Shown: piece after piece, positions 54,170 through 63,531 of the stretch
How the letters are laid out: the number at the start of each line of letters is the position of its first letter
Numbering within the stretch: the first letter of the stretch is position 1
Origin: Rhodobiaceae bacterium
GTDB taxonomy: Bacteria > Pseudomonadota > Alphaproteobacteria > RS24
Length of the DNA: 64,000 nucleotides
Direction of reading: 5' to 3'
NCBI GenBank assembly: GCA_024645085.1
Contig: JAHEGN010000002.1
Coordinates: 1-64,000 of the forward strand
The notes under the pieces: generated by a model
Seen by the model: only the letters and a program-made list of their open reading frames with translations
The model's database searches: none
What the model was told of the DNA's origin: nothing
Program-made: the position numbers and the translations under genes

Positions 54170-54593
54170 TTTAATCTGGCTTCACGAAGATATGCTACGC
54201 GCCACCCATCCGGTATTTGCGCATGCCAGCGATGACGCAACGGCCATCTTCATCTGGGATGACGCCTATTTTGATGTGGCTGGCTATAGTCTGAAACGGC
54301 GGGTGTTTTTATATGAAACCATATGCCAATTGCCGGTCGATATTTATCGCGGCGATATGATGGCATTGCTTGGGCAATTGGCTGAAGCGGCGGCGGCGCA
54401 GAAAATTTACACCGGCACCAGCCCTAATCCCGCATTGCAAAAAATCATGCAAGAGCTTAGCGCCACTCATGAGCTGACGCAGATTGACGATGAGCCATTT
54501 GTGACCCTTGATGGGCCAGCTGATTTGAAAAGATTTTTCCGCTATTGGAACCAAGCGCGCAAAACCGCCTTTGACGTCGACGGGGCTAATTAA
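54162..54593 (+). CDS. Photolyase N-terminal alpha/beta domain protein
   Basis: This 143-residue protein resembles the N-terminal domain of photolyases: MADLIWLHEDMLRATHPVF in place of the usual 'WFR.DLR..DN.AL', IFIWDDAYF, YSLKRRVFLYETI, YRGDMMALLGQLAEAA and an IYTGTSPNPALQKIM strand. It ends with DLKRFFRYWNQARKTAF. It overlaps the FAD-domain gene by 8 nt, so the two products are likely made together and form a two-chain enzyme. Whether it still binds an antenna cofactor cannot be seen. Confidence 0.72.
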   Translation: MADLIWLHEDMLRATHPVFAHASDDATAIFIWDDAYFDVAGYSLKRRVFLYETICQLPVDIYRGDMMALLGQLAEAAAAQKIYTGTSPNPALQKIMQELSATHELTQIDDEPFVTLDGPADLKRFFRYWNQARKTAFDVDGAN

Positions 54594-55149
54594 CCAAATT
54601 GGCTTCAATGGCTTTGCGCATACGCGAAGAAGTTGGCTTGGTCATGGATGAGAAATAAGTCACCGGTTTGCCTTCGGCATTAATCAGATATTTGTAGAAA
54701 TTCCATTTTGGCCGGCTGCCATTGCCGAGCTCGGCGCGCAGCCACTGATAGAGCGGATGCGCTTCATCGCCTTTGACAACCAGCTTATCGCTCATTGGAA
54801 AATCAATATCGAAATTGACGCTACAGAATTCTTTAATCTCGTCCTTACTGCCCGGCTCTTGCGTGCCAAAATCATTGCTGGGAATACCCAGCACAACTAG
54901 GCCACGACCTTGATATTCTTCCCACAGGCTTTGCAAACCCTCATATTGCGGCGTGAAACCACATTGCGAAGCGGTGTTAACGATGAGCACGGTTTTGCCC
55001 TTAAACTGCGCCAAATCTAATGTGCCGCCGTCAATCGACGGCAAAGAAAATTGCGCAAGCGTGCCGCTATCAGGCGCCGCATGGGCGATATTGGTCAGGC
55101 CAAAAATCAAACTCAAAAGTACAAAATATTGCCGCATCGTGAACCCCAT
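54586..55149 (-). CDS. Glutathione peroxidase-family protein, exported
   Basis: This 187-residue thiol peroxidase has a signal peptide (MRQYF start, cleavage near AHA-AP). The catalytic tetrad is visible: Cys63 in NTASQCGFTPQY (no selenocysteine), Gln97 in SNDFGTQEPG and Trp149 in PKWNFYKYL with a nearby Asn. It probably reduces lipid or hydrogen peroxide in the periplasm using thioredoxin-type electrons. Starts at 55149 and 55137 are both plausible. The stop region overlaps the convergent photolyase gene by 8 bp. Confidence 0.92.
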   Translation of the reverse strand: MGFTMRQYFVLLSLIFGLTNIAHAAPDSGTLAQFSLPSIDGGTLDLAQFKGKTVLIVNTASQCGFTPQYEGLQSLWEEYQGRGLVVLGIPSNDFGTQEPGSKDEIKEFCSVNFDIDFPMSDKLVVKGDEAHPLYQWLRAELGNGSRPKWNFYKYLINAEGKPVTYFSSMTKPTSSRMRKAIEANLVN

Positions 55150-55257
55150 ATTTCAGCTCTCGGTGTAGCACGCCAGCTCGGTTTGGTGGAGAAAAACTTA
55201 ACGTCTTGAATTCAAGGCGGCATCACTGGTATCTTCTACGCAACAGGGGCAGATCAG

Positions 55258-56316
55258 GTGTATTTATTCCAATCCGAAACAGAAACGCATTTTCAATGCC
55301 CCGAATGCGGGCAGCGCGGAGCTGTGCTCACCAAAGATTTTGACCAAGCGGTCAAAACCAGCCCCTATGTGCGTATCACCTGCACATCTTGTCAGAGTAA
55401 ATTTGAACCCAATCATCGGGCCAGCCCCGAAGCTTTTGCCAGCACCATTGCAACGACGATTAATGTGCCCGAATTAGCCGCCGCCTTTGAAGAAGTTGCG
55501 ACGCCAGCGCCAGATGACTTGCCGATTATTGACGATGAGTTTGGCGCCCTGCCAGCGTGGTTGCGTCCCGATTACAAAGATGATGCGACCGCCAGCGGCC
55601 AAACCGAAGCCGCTGCAAACGCCGAAAAAACGCCAGATTCGCAAGCTCTAGAAGCGATTGCTGCTTTCATCAAGGCGGATATGGGTGACCCAGTTGTTAG
55701 CCCGCCACCGGCGACAGCGGCACCAAGCCAAAAGCCCAAGGGCAAAGCAGACAATAAGGCGCAGAATAAAACCAAGAGCACAGAAGAAGGCAAAACTGAA
55801 CCGGCCTCAGCATCAGATTCAGTATCAGATTCAGTCTCGACGCCGGCTCCGGTCATCAAAGATACGGTGCCGGTTGTGGCCGTTGACCGCGTGTCTTTCG
55901 GTCGCCGGTTTTTATCTTTGAGCTGGAAATTATTCTTGCTGGCTGCCTTGGTGGCGGCTGGCTTTATGGCCTATCTGCAAATTGACCGGCCTCGCCAGAA
56001 ACAAGCTGCGCCAACGGCACCAGCCATCGCACAATCAAACATACGCATTGGCGAGGTGCGCCATGAAATTATCACTGACAATTATGGCAGTGCCGCCAAA
56101 GTTTATGTGCAATTCGCTAATACTGGTCTTCGCAAAGGCGCCATTGAGAGTTTTTATATTGTGCTGCTGGATGCGCAAGATCAGACATTGGCCAGTTGGC
56201 GGGTCACCGGACGCGGCCACTCGTTGGAACCCAATCAAATGCATGAAGTCAGCAGCACATTATTCAATCCGCCGAAAAATATCGCTCGCGTGTCGATCCG
56301 CTATCCGGCCCGTTAA
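55258..56316 (+). CDS. Zinc-ribbon / DUF3426-type single-pass membrane protein
   Basis: This 352-residue protein starts with an MJ0042-like zinc ribbon (FQCPECGQRG at 13-22 and ITCTSCQSKFEP at about 40-51). A long low-complexity Ala/Pro/Lys/Asp linker with a doubled SDSVSDSVS follows, then one membrane helix (about 223-242, LSWKLFLLAALVAAGF) and a C-terminal beta domain (IGEVRHEIITDNYGSAAKVYVQFANTG, LASWRVTGRGHSLEPNQ), the DUF3426/FxLYD type. Topology puts the zinc ribbon inside and the beta domain outside. GTG 55258 is the start. The role is unknown. Confidence 0.75.
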   Translation: MYLFQSETETHFQCPECGQRGAVLTKDFDQAVKTSPYVRITCTSCQSKFEPNHRASPEAFASTIATTINVPELAAAFEEVATPAPDDLPIIDDEFGALPAWLRPDYKDDATASGQTEAAANAEKTPDSQALEAIAAFIKADMGDPVVSPPPATAAPSQKPKGKADNKAQNKTKSTEEGKTEPASASDSVSDSVSTPAPVIKDTVPVVAVDRVSFGRRFLSLSWKLFLLAALVAAGFMAYLQIDRPRQKQAAPTAPAIAQSNIRIGEVRHEIITDNYGSAAKVYVQFANTGLRKGAIESFYIVLLDAQDQTLASWRVTGRGHSLEPNQMHEVSSTLFNPPKNIARVSIRYPAR

Positions 56317-56753
56317 AGCCAGCGGCGCACGCGCTGTTTATAATCACGATATTGCTGACCAAACTCGGCTTCCAAATTGACCTCTTCTTTGGCAATCCAC
56401 AGGCGGTCAACGGCGACCACAAAAAACACCACAAAAACGAAAGCCCAAATATGCGCGGTCAATAAAGCGGTGCCTGATAAAATCACCGCCATGCCAACAT
56501 AAATCGGGTTGCGCGACATGGTGAATAAGCCGGTTTGCAATAAAATTGACGGCGCGCCATCGGGAATAATTGTCGTTTCCGCCTGACGGAAAGAACGACT
56601 AATGGCAAAAATCACCACCAAACCAAGCACCACCAAACCAATGCCAATGGTCTGCCAAACCGGCCCCAAAACTGGTTCTATGGGGACGAATTGGCCGACA
56701 ATAATCTGCCCTAAAATGCCAATGAGCACCAAAAATGGCGGATAAAGTTTCAT
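56313..56753 (-). CDS. Isoprenylcysteine-methyltransferase-like membrane protein
   Basis: This protein has 146 residues from ATG 56753, with GGGAG upstream and four membrane segments. The tail has TMSRNPIYVGMAVILSG and then WIAKEEVNLEAEFGQQYRDYKQRVRRW, the SAM-binding RxPxY and E-E/Y-x-x-Y-x-x-x-V-x-R pattern of ICMT/PEMT-type methyltransferases. It may methylate a lipid or a prenyl/isoprenoid group. It is the last of three co-directed genes and sits 10 bp after the PLP enzyme gene. A 4-bp convergent overlap with the upstream DUF3426 gene is present. Confidence 0.8.
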   Translation of the reverse strand: MKLYPPFLVLIGILGQIIVGQFVPIEPVLGPVWQTIGIGLVVLGLVVIFAISRSFRQAETTIIPDGAPSILLQTGLFTMSRNPIYVGMAVILSGTALLTAHIWAFVFVVFFVVAVDRLWIAKEEVNLEAEFGQQYRDYKQRVRRWL

Positions 56754-56763
56754 CTCAAACTCC

Positions 56764-57954
56764 CTATGCTGAGACGCTGAACGGCGCCCAAATATCGCTA
56801 ATTTTGCGGCCATCAAACACTGCCACTTTCGGAAATTGCAAAAATACCGCTTCGCTTTGATGCGGGCGCAAAAAGATAAAATCATCTGGCTCAATGGCCA
56901 GCTTGGCCGGACCAGTCATAAAATCCTGATTGGTTGAGCGGCCAAAAATATCATTATAGGCCAGCCCTTTAGGAAATACCGGCGTTGCCATCCAATAACC
57001 GCCATGGGTAAAAATACTAGTCTCAGATGGCGGCGTGCCCATTAGGCCGTCGGCAAATTCAGCAGCTGGAAAATGCACCTTGCGGCTGACTTTCAGCACC
57101 GGTGCGGCAATGAAACTAGCCGCCTCAAAAACCCGCAATAATCGCGTGTCAAAATCAGTGGGCTTAACAAGCGCAGACCCCGCCGCAAGCTCATTGGCCA
57201 AATCAGTGTTTTTATACATGCGTATGGTCGGACTGCCGCCCATATTGCGCGTCATATTGGCGACATGTGCCGCGCCGAAAACAGCCCGTGCTTGGTCAAG
57301 CGCCGCGCCATAAAGCGCCCAGGCGCCATTTTTGGCGCGAGCTGGCCAGCCTTGTAAATTGGGCAGTTTGGGCAAATGCGGTTCATAACCCATAAAGCCC
57401 GCCAAATGACATTGCCGATTGGCGGCCAGCGCTTGCAGCAGTTTTTCTAATTCTGGTCCGGGCGTTAATCCGCCGCGGTGCAGGCCGACGTCAATTTCCA
57501 AATTAAGCTGCAAGTCATGGCCAGTTTTGCGCGCCAGATTGGCATATTGTTGATAACGCGCCGGACTATCAATCAACCATTGAATTTGTTTGACCTGAGC
57601 GCGCCGCGATATTGGCAAATCTTGCAAAAACTGCGCCGCCGCCGCCACCGTAAATGGCTTGCCGTGCAAAACATCAGCCTTTGGTATATGGTCGAGCACT
57701 TGCCGCGTCATCACCGCATTAAAACTCATAAACCGATTGGTATGGGCGCGCTTGGCGATATGGCTCAGCAAATTCGGAATTGGCAAGGATTTGGCAACAA
57801 TCCGATAATTCATATCGGCCGGCAAATCAGCCCGCAGCTTATCAATATTGCGGTTCAATCGTGGCATATCAATGACCAGCACCGGCTCGCCTATGGCTTT
57901 TTTATGCAGGGCTTTTTGCAGGCCAATAAAATACTCGCGCGTCAAACGGCTCAT
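56764..57954 (-). CDS. PLP-dependent alanine-racemase-fold enzyme (DSD1-like)
   Basis: This 396-residue enzyme has the alanine-racemase TIM-barrel N-terminus: VLVIDMPRLNRNID and the aldimine Lys in YRIVAKSLPIPNLL, LEIDVGLHRGGL with the acidic contact, GFMGYEPHL and NMGGSPT, and a C-terminal beta domain ending IFLRPHQSEAVFLQFP with metal-binding His in the D-threonine aldolase / D-serine dehydratase group. Its likely activity is aldol cleavage or dehydration of a D-hydroxyamino acid. It overlaps the oxidase gene by ATGA and precedes the methyltransferase. Confidence 0.82.
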   Translation of the reverse strand: MSRLTREYFIGLQKALHKKAIGEPVLVIDMPRLNRNIDKLRADLPADMNYRIVAKSLPIPNLLSHIAKRAHTNRFMSFNAVMTRQVLDHIPKADVLHGKPFTVAAAAQFLQDLPISRRAQVKQIQWLIDSPARYQQYANLARKTGHDLQLNLEIDVGLHRGGLTPGPELEKLLQALAANRQCHLAGFMGYEPHLPKLPNLQGWPARAKNGAWALYGAALDQARAVFGAAHVANMTRNMGGSPTIRMYKNTDLANELAAGSALVKPTDFDTRLLRVFEAASFIAAPVLKVSRKVHFPAAEFADGLMGTPPSETSIFTHGGYWMATPVFPKGLAYNDIFGRSTNQDFMTGPAKLAIEPDDFIFLRPHQSEAVFLQFPKVAVFDGRKISDIWAPFSVSA

Positions 57955-59327
57955 GCGGCACCATCAAACAAGCGGGTCAAATAAGGATTCAACATGCGGC
58001 CGCGCGGGTCGAGGCGACGGCGCATATCAGCAAAGGCCTGCCACTGTGGATAGAGGGCAGCAAAATCGCTGCCGCTAAGGCTGTTCAATTTTCCCCAATG
58101 CGGCCGCCCGCCATATTTGCGCAAAATCGGTTCCACATGGGTGAACAAAAATTGATACTCATCAGCGTGATAGCAATGCACCGCAAGCGACATGCGCCGC
58201 GCCCCTTGAAACGGCGACAGCCAATTATCATCAGCCTGTGTCATTCGCGTTTCGAAAGGGAAAAACACATCAGCGCGGTGCGCTTCAATATAATGGCGCA
58301 CTTCTTCCAAGGCCGCCAAACCAACGTCTTCAGGCAAATGATATTCCATCTCATTAAACAATGTATTGCGCGCGCTCGATAGCAATTGCCAGCTTTCGCC
58401 AACCACATTTTCTTCCGGCGCGGCGCCAATGGCCCAGCCCAAAAGCCGTTTGCGCAAGGCCGGAAACCACGCCACATAATCGCGTAAGGCTTTTAATTGT
58501 GCCACCGCATCATCGCTCTCATCGGCGGCCCGTGGTGTATCAGCAGCTTGCGTTTCATCATGCGCAATACACATGCTCATGCCGGAAAATGGAATATAGA
58601 AAAATTCAAAATTGCGGTGCGTCTCCCAAAGCTTATTGGCCTGCGCCAAAAGTGCGTCATGCGGCATAAACCAGACGCGGCGGTGCAATTTATGGCGCGC
58701 CACCAATTGCATTTTTATCTCCGTTAGCACCCCAAGACTGCCAAGGCCAACGCGCGCACCAGCCAACATATCGGCATTTTGTGTGGCGCTGATTTCAATC
58801 TCATCGCCATCGCCCGTAACCATGCGAAGGCCAAGAATCTCAGCCGACAGACAGCTCAAATTGCGGCCCGTTCCATGCGTCGCCGTACTTGTCGCACCGG
58901 CCAATGTTTGCACGTCAATATCACCTAAATTTCGAAACGCCAGTCCAGATTGCGCCAAAATTGGCGACACATCATGGAGCCGCGCACCGGCGCCAATCCA
59001 TGCGGTTTGCGCCTTTGTGTCAATATCGCTGACGGCGGCAAAATGATCGAGTTTGACGATAGCGTAATCGCTTGGCACCAAGGGCATCCAGCTATGGCCC
59101 GCCCCGACCGGACGCACAGGCCCGTCAGCCGAGGTGATTAATTGTTTCAGCCCAGCAAGGTCGCGCGGCGCAGTGATCTGCGCTCCCGAAGACGGCAGAG
59201 ATTTCGACCAATTTTGCCAGCCGGAAGTCGCAGCAGGCGGCGCCACATTTTGCGCCTCTGCGGCACCGGAAAAATACGACGCCAAAGTGGTGCCGCCAAT
59301 CGCTTGCAATAATTTGCGCCGGTTCAT
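57951..59327 (-). CDS. FAD-linked oxidoreductase, aldonolactone-oxidase type, Tat-exported
   Basis: This 458-residue protein begins MNRRKLLQAIGGTTLAS, a twin-arginine signal, and ATG 59327 has AGGAG upstream. The FAD-binding domain shows VRPVGAGHSWMPLVPSD with the flavin-attachment His position, GATSTATHGTGRNL and GLGSLGVLTEI. The C-terminal catalytic domain (ALO type) has HCYHADEYQFLF and the PHWGKLN-like motif that matches D-arabinono-1,4-lactone / L-gulonolactone oxidases. It oxidises a sugar lactone or alditol in the periplasm. It is the first of three co-directed genes. Confidence 0.87.
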   Translation of the reverse strand: MNRRKLLQAIGGTTLASYFSGAAEAQNVAPPAATSGWQNWSKSLPSSGAQITAPRDLAGLKQLITSADGPVRPVGAGHSWMPLVPSDYAIVKLDHFAAVSDIDTKAQTAWIGAGARLHDVSPILAQSGLAFRNLGDIDVQTLAGATSTATHGTGRNLSCLSAEILGLRMVTGDGDEIEISATQNADMLAGARVGLGSLGVLTEIKMQLVARHKLHRRVWFMPHDALLAQANKLWETHRNFEFFYIPFSGMSMCIAHDETQAADTPRAADESDDAVAQLKALRDYVAWFPALRKRLLGWAIGAAPEENVVGESWQLLSSARNTLFNEMEYHLPEDVGLAALEEVRHYIEAHRADVFFPFETRMTQADDNWLSPFQGARRMSLAVHCYHADEYQFLFTHVEPILRKYGGRPHWGKLNSLSGSDFAALYPQWQAFADMRRRLDPRGRMLNPYLTRLFDGAA

Positions 59328-59472
59328 CGCCGCTCTCCTCAATCATCAGCTGATAAATAAAGGCTATAAGCCAAGCGCGAGATTTGCAAATTTTATTGCC
59401 CGACGCAGCGATTTTGATTTGCCTGACCCCAAAAACCACCTAAAAACGAGGGGTAATCTTGGAGCGCGTGTG

Positions 59473-61632
59473 ATGAAATGGATAAATCGGATTGCCGTCA
59501 GTGTGTTAACCGTCGCCTTGCTGGCGACAAGCGCCAGTCTTGCTTTGCAATTATGGGAAGGCCGCCATTGGAACCGCAGCGCCGCGCTTGATGCAGCCAA
59601 TGCTTATGATGTTGAGATTATCCGCGACGGTTTTGGCGTGCCGCATATTTACGGCCCGCGCGATGTCGACGTCGCCTTTGGCTTGGCCTATGCACATGCG
59701 CAAGATGACTTTAAAACCATGCAGGGTCTCATTCCATTTTATCGCGGCCAATTGGGTCGCTCTTTGGGCATGGACGGGCTGGCCATTGATTTTCTGGTCG
59801 GCTGGCTCGATACCCGCGCCCATGTCGCCAACAATCTCGACAAGCAAATTACGCCAGCCCTGCGGGCCCATTTGCAGGCCTATGCCGATGGCGTCAATTA
59901 TTATGCGGCGCAACATCCAGGCGAGATGAACCCAGCCTTTTTCCCAATGACGGTAGAAGATTTGGCCACTGGTTTTGCCCTGCAACATTTATTATTTTAC
60001 GGCTTTGAAAGCCATGTTGTTGAGCTGTTCGCGGACAGCCCGCAGCGCGAATTGGCTCATCCGCCAGCCAGCAGTCCGATTAGCCAAAAAATCGGCGCCA
60101 GTGGCCTGCCGGTTGGCTCCAATGCTTTTGCGGTGAACCAGCGCAAATCGGCCGATGGCGCGACCCGTATTATCATTAACTCGCATCAACCGTTGAGTGG
60201 CCCGGTGGCGTGGTATGAGGCACATGTCAAAAGCCAAGAAGGCTGGGACATGCATGGCGGCCTATTTCCCGGCAGTCCGTTTATTTCAAAAGGCTTCAAT
60301 CCAGATATTGGCTGGGGGGTGACGGTTAATAAGCCAGATTTGGTCGATACTTACAAGCTAACCCGCGACCCAGAAAATGATGATCATTACATGCTCGACG
60401 GCCAATCGCTGCCGCTCGACAAGCGGACGATTTGGCTGAAGCTGAAAGTTATTGGCAATTTATTTGTCCCGATTCCGCGCACCGCTTTAGCCAGCCAACA
60501 CGGGCCCGCCATTGAAACCAGCCACGGCACTTATGCTTTGCGGTTTGCCGGTCACAAAGAATTGCGCCAACCAGCGCAATGGCTGGCGATGAATAAGGCA
60601 CGCTCGCTTGACGAGTTCAAAGCCGCTATGGCCATGCAGGCCATTGTCTCTTTCAACTTTGTTTATGCTGATGCCAAAGGCAATGTGTATTTTCTGCATA
60701 ATGGCAAAATTCCTGAACGCGCCGACGGTTGGGATTGGCGCAAATATCTGCCCGGCGACCGCAGCGATTTGATTTGGCAAAGCCAAATCGGCTTTGAGGA
60801 CATGCCGCAAATTACCAATCCGGCCTCTGGCTATCTGCTGAGCGCCAATCAAACCCCATTTAACGTCACCGCGACGGCGGATAATTTGCGCCGCGCTGAT
60901 TATGCTGAAAGCCTCGGGTTTCAGACCCGCATGACCAATCGGGCCGACCAAGGTCTGGCCATGCTGGCAGCCAAATCGCGGCTGACCGAGGCTGATTTTC
61001 TAGCGGTGAAATGGGATAAAACCTATCATCCGACATCGCGGGCGCGGCGTTATGTCGATCAAATCAGTAATTTAGAATTTGATGCCGAAAGCCCTCAAGA
61101 GCGCGGTCAGACCCTACTCAATAGCTGGGACGGCACCACAGAGCTCGACAATCGGGCTGCCGCCCTGGCCGTTTGTCTTTTGTCGGCCGAATGGAAAGCC
61201 GAGCAAAAGGGCAAGCCAGCACCGGATATTTTGCCAGTTTACAATGAGTGCCTCGATAATTTGCAAAAACATTTTGGCCGCCTCGACCCGCTTTGGGCGC
61301 AGGTTAATCGGTTGCGACACGGCGGAGCGGACCTTGCTTTAGGCGGTGGTCCTGATGTGTTGCGCGCGATTTACGGCATTGCTGACCCCGATGGTCGGTT
61401 AAAGGCCGTGGCCGGTGATGGTCTGGTGGTTTACAGCCAATGGGATAAAAACGGCAAGCAAAGCGCCGGCATGGTGCATAATTTTGGCGCCGCCTCGACG
61501 CGCCCACAGTCGCCGCATTATGCCGACCAAGCGCCGCTTTTTGCGGCTGAAACTTTCCGTCCGGTGGCGTTGACCCGCGATGATGTTTTAGCCGGACCGC
61601 ACCAGATTGAACGTTTGCCGAAAAGCCGTTAG
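59473..61632 (+). CDS. Penicillin-acylase family Ntn hydrolase
   Basis: This protein has 719 residues from ATG 59473, with GGAG 8 nt upstream. It is made as a precursor with a signal or anchor (about residues 5-26), alpha chain, spacer and beta chain. The self-cleaving nucleophile is Ser216 in GLPVGSNAFAV. Other family points are PHIYGPRDVDVAFGLAYAHAQDD, NSHQPLSGPVAWYEAH and the FNFVYADAKGNVYFLHNG region. Relatives cleave penicillins, acyl-homoserine lactones or aculeacin. The substrate here is unknown. The long N-terminal extension to 59134 lies on the opposite side of the oxidase start and is not used. Confidence 0.9.
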   Translation: MKWINRIAVSVLTVALLATSASLALQLWEGRHWNRSAALDAANAYDVEIIRDGFGVPHIYGPRDVDVAFGLAYAHAQDDFKTMQGLIPFYRGQLGRSLGMDGLAIDFLVGWLDTRAHVANNLDKQITPALRAHLQAYADGVNYYAAQHPGEMNPAFFPMTVEDLATGFALQHLLFYGFESHVVELFADSPQRELAHPPASSPISQKIGASGLPVGSNAFAVNQRKSADGATRIIINSHQPLSGPVAWYEAHVKSQEGWDMHGGLFPGSPFISKGFNPDIGWGVTVNKPDLVDTYKLTRDPENDDHYMLDGQSLPLDKRTIWLKLKVIGNLFVPIPRTALASQHGPAIETSHGTYALRFAGHKELRQPAQWLAMNKARSLDEFKAAMAMQAIVSFNFVYADAKGNVYFLHNGKIPERADGWDWRKYLPGDRSDLIWQSQIGFEDMPQITNPASGYLLSANQTPFNVTATADNLRRADYAESLGFQTRMTNRADQGLAMLAAKSRLTEADFLAVKWDKTYHPTSRARRYVDQISNLEFDAESPQERGQTLLNSWDGTTELDNRAAALAVCLLSAEWKAEQKGKPAPDILPVYNECLDNLQKHFGRLDPLWAQVNRLRHGGADLALGGGPDVLRAIYGIADPDGRLKAVAGDGLVVYSQWDKNGKQSAGMVHNFGAASTRPQSPHYADQAPLFAAETFRPVALTRDDVLAGPHQIERLPKSR

Positions 61633-62084
61633 CCGCCCATGAAATTGCGAATGGCGTAACTGCCAAGCGTTTCGGCAACCAATTGACCATTGTCATCGGT
61701 CAAAGTGGCGGCCAATTGGAAGTCAAACCGGCCGCTTTCTTCGAGCTGCTGATTCATCTCAACCGCCTGCGCCGCATAGAAGAACGCCTCAGCCGTGACA
61801 TCGGTGAAAGCCGGTGCTTTGAAATCAACTTTGAAGTCGCGCACCACTGGCTGAAATTTTTCCGGCTTGGCGATATGTTGCGAACACACCATGCCGCCAA
61901 GCATTTCACCAATGGCGAAAAGCACGCTGGCATGCATCATATTGACATGGTTCTTGGTCTGTTTATTCAGCGGCGCCTTGCATCGGAACACGCCATTTTC
62001 ATTGCTCAGCAAGCGCAAATCAATATGACGATAAATATCGCAGCTATTTTTATAGCCCTCAAGGAGCTGGTCTAAATTACTCAT
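61629..62084 (-). CDS. Hotdog-fold thioesterase-like protein (DUF4442/YiiD type)
   Basis: This 151-residue single hotdog protein has the motif KNHVNMMHASVLFAIGEMLGGM (a PaaI-like helix with the acidic residue) and the strand VRDFKVDFKAPA. The role is probably acyl-CoA hydrolysis. It lies 27 bp after the 3-hydroxyacyl-CoA dehydrogenase gene on the same strand, which supports a fatty-acid link. It overlaps the penicillin-acylase stop by 4 bp, convergently. Confidence 0.82.
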   Translation of the reverse strand: MSNLDQLLEGYKNSCDIYRHIDLRLLSNENGVFRCKAPLNKQTKNHVNMMHASVLFAIGEMLGGMVCSQHIAKPEKFQPVVRDFKVDFKAPAFTDVTAEAFFYAAQAVEMNQQLEESGRFDFQLAATLTDDNGQLVAETLGSYAIRNFMGG

Positions 62085-62111
62085 CGGCTATCTCGCAACA
62101 TAAGGGGCGGT

Positions 62112-63404
62112 TTATTGGCCGCCAGTTTTTAACCCGCCCGTGTTCAGTTCGGTAAATTTACCACCCGAAGCGGCCAATGTTTTCAACGTCTCAGCGGGTG
62201 CAAACCGCGGGTTTTCAGCCGCTAATTTTTCCATGCGTGCGAGAATTTTATCAGCGCCGATTTGGTCGCCATAAAACATTGGCCCGCCTTTATCGGCTGG
62301 CCAGCCATAGCCATAGGCCCAAATCACGTCAATGTCAGAGGCCCGCTGGGCTTTATTCTCTTCCATAATTTTCACCGCTTCATTGATCATTGGATAAACG
62401 CAAATCTCAATAATCTCATCCGATGACAGACTGCCGGCACCGGCCGCAATGCCGGTCACTTCTTCGATGATTTGCATCGTCACCTCAGATGGCAGGCGCT
62501 GCATGTTCTCGTCATAATCATAATAGCCAGCACCGGTTTTTTGACCGCGACGATCCATTTCACACAGCGCATCACGAATAGGGCTGGCGGTTTTTGCGCC
62601 TTTTTTCCAGCCAATATCCAGACCGGCAAGGTCAGACATTTGAAACGGCCCCATTTTGAAACCAAATTCATTAAAGGCAGCGTCGACGTCCCATGGCATG
62701 ACCCCGCGATTGACCATTTCCATGGCCTGAATCTGGCGGCTGGCGAGAATACGATTGCCAACAAAGCCGGGGCACACCCCAACCAGGGCGGCGATTTTGC
62801 CAATTTTCTTCGACAGATCCATAGAGGTTGCCACCACATCATCAGCGGTTTCATCAGCCCGGACAATTTCGAGAAGCTTCATCACATTGGCTGGTGAGAA
62901 AAAATGCAACCCAATGACATCTTGCGGTCGTTTGGTAACGGCGGCAATTTCATCAATGTTTAAGGCCGATGTATTGGTCGCCAAAATGGCACCCGGTTTG
63001 CACACTTTATCAAGATTGGTGAAGATCGTTTTTTTCAAATCCATGTCTTCGAACACCGCCTCGATAATCAAATCGCAACTGGCCAGCGCCTCGAAATCTA
63101 ATGTGCCGGTGATATTATTCATCCGCACGCCAACTTCTTCTTGCGGAAACCGTCCACGATCGGCACTGCGTTGGTAGTTTTTTTGGATGACCCCAAGCCC
63201 GCGCTCCAGCGCCTCAGCTTTGGTCTCTACAAGGGTGACTGGAATGCCAGCTGTGGCAAAGTTCATGGCAATGCCGCCACCCATTGTGCCGCCACCAATA
63301 ATGCCCACCGATTGGATATCGCGCAGCGGTGTGCCAGCGGCCAGCCCTTCGATTTCCCAGGTTTTTTTATTGGCTTCGCTCATATAGTCGGTGACATTTT
63401 GCAT
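62112..63404 (-). CDS. 3-hydroxyacyl-CoA dehydrogenase
   Basis: This 430-residue NAD-dependent enzyme oxidises 3-hydroxyacyl-CoA in beta-oxidation. It has the Rossmann [14 protein letters not shown] near residue 34, [28 protein letters not shown] with the catalytic His region and [10 protein letters not shown], followed by two C-terminal helical domains ([15 protein letters not shown] and [13 protein letters not shown]...[10 protein letters not shown]). It resembles the C-terminal part of FadB-type fusions, but lacks the crotonase domain. The N-terminal 25 residues look like the fusion linker. GGGAGAG precedes the start. Confidence 0.93.
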   Translation of the reverse strand: MQNVTDYMSEANKKTWEIEGLAAGTPLRDIQSVGIIGGGTMGGGIAMNFATAGIPVTLVETKAEALERGLGVIQKNYQRSADRGRFPQEEVGVRMNNITGTLDFEALASCDLIIEAVFEDMDLKKTIFTNLDKVCKPGAILATNTSALNIDEIAAVTKRPQDVIGLHFFSPANVMKLLEIVRADETADDVVATSMDLSKKIGKIAALVGVCPGFVGNRILASRQIQAMEMVNRGVMPWDVDAAFNEFGFKMGPFQMSDLAGLDIGWKKGAKTASPIRDALCEMDRRGQKTGAGYYDYDENMQRLPSEVTMQIIEEVTGIAAGAGSLSSDEIIEICVYPMINEAVKIMEENKAQRASDIDVIWAYGYGWPADKGGPMFYGDQIGADKILARMEKLAAENPRFAPAETLKTLAASGGKFTELNTGGLKTGGQ

Positions 63405-63531
63405 GGCTCTCTCCCTTATTGTGTTTGCAGGCTCGCATTATCCATGACTAAGCGCGCCGCGACAATAGATTTATCGTTTCGGTATTTTTGCATCAGAAGC
63501 TACAGTGGCGCTCTTTGTTTTGTGAGGTCTC

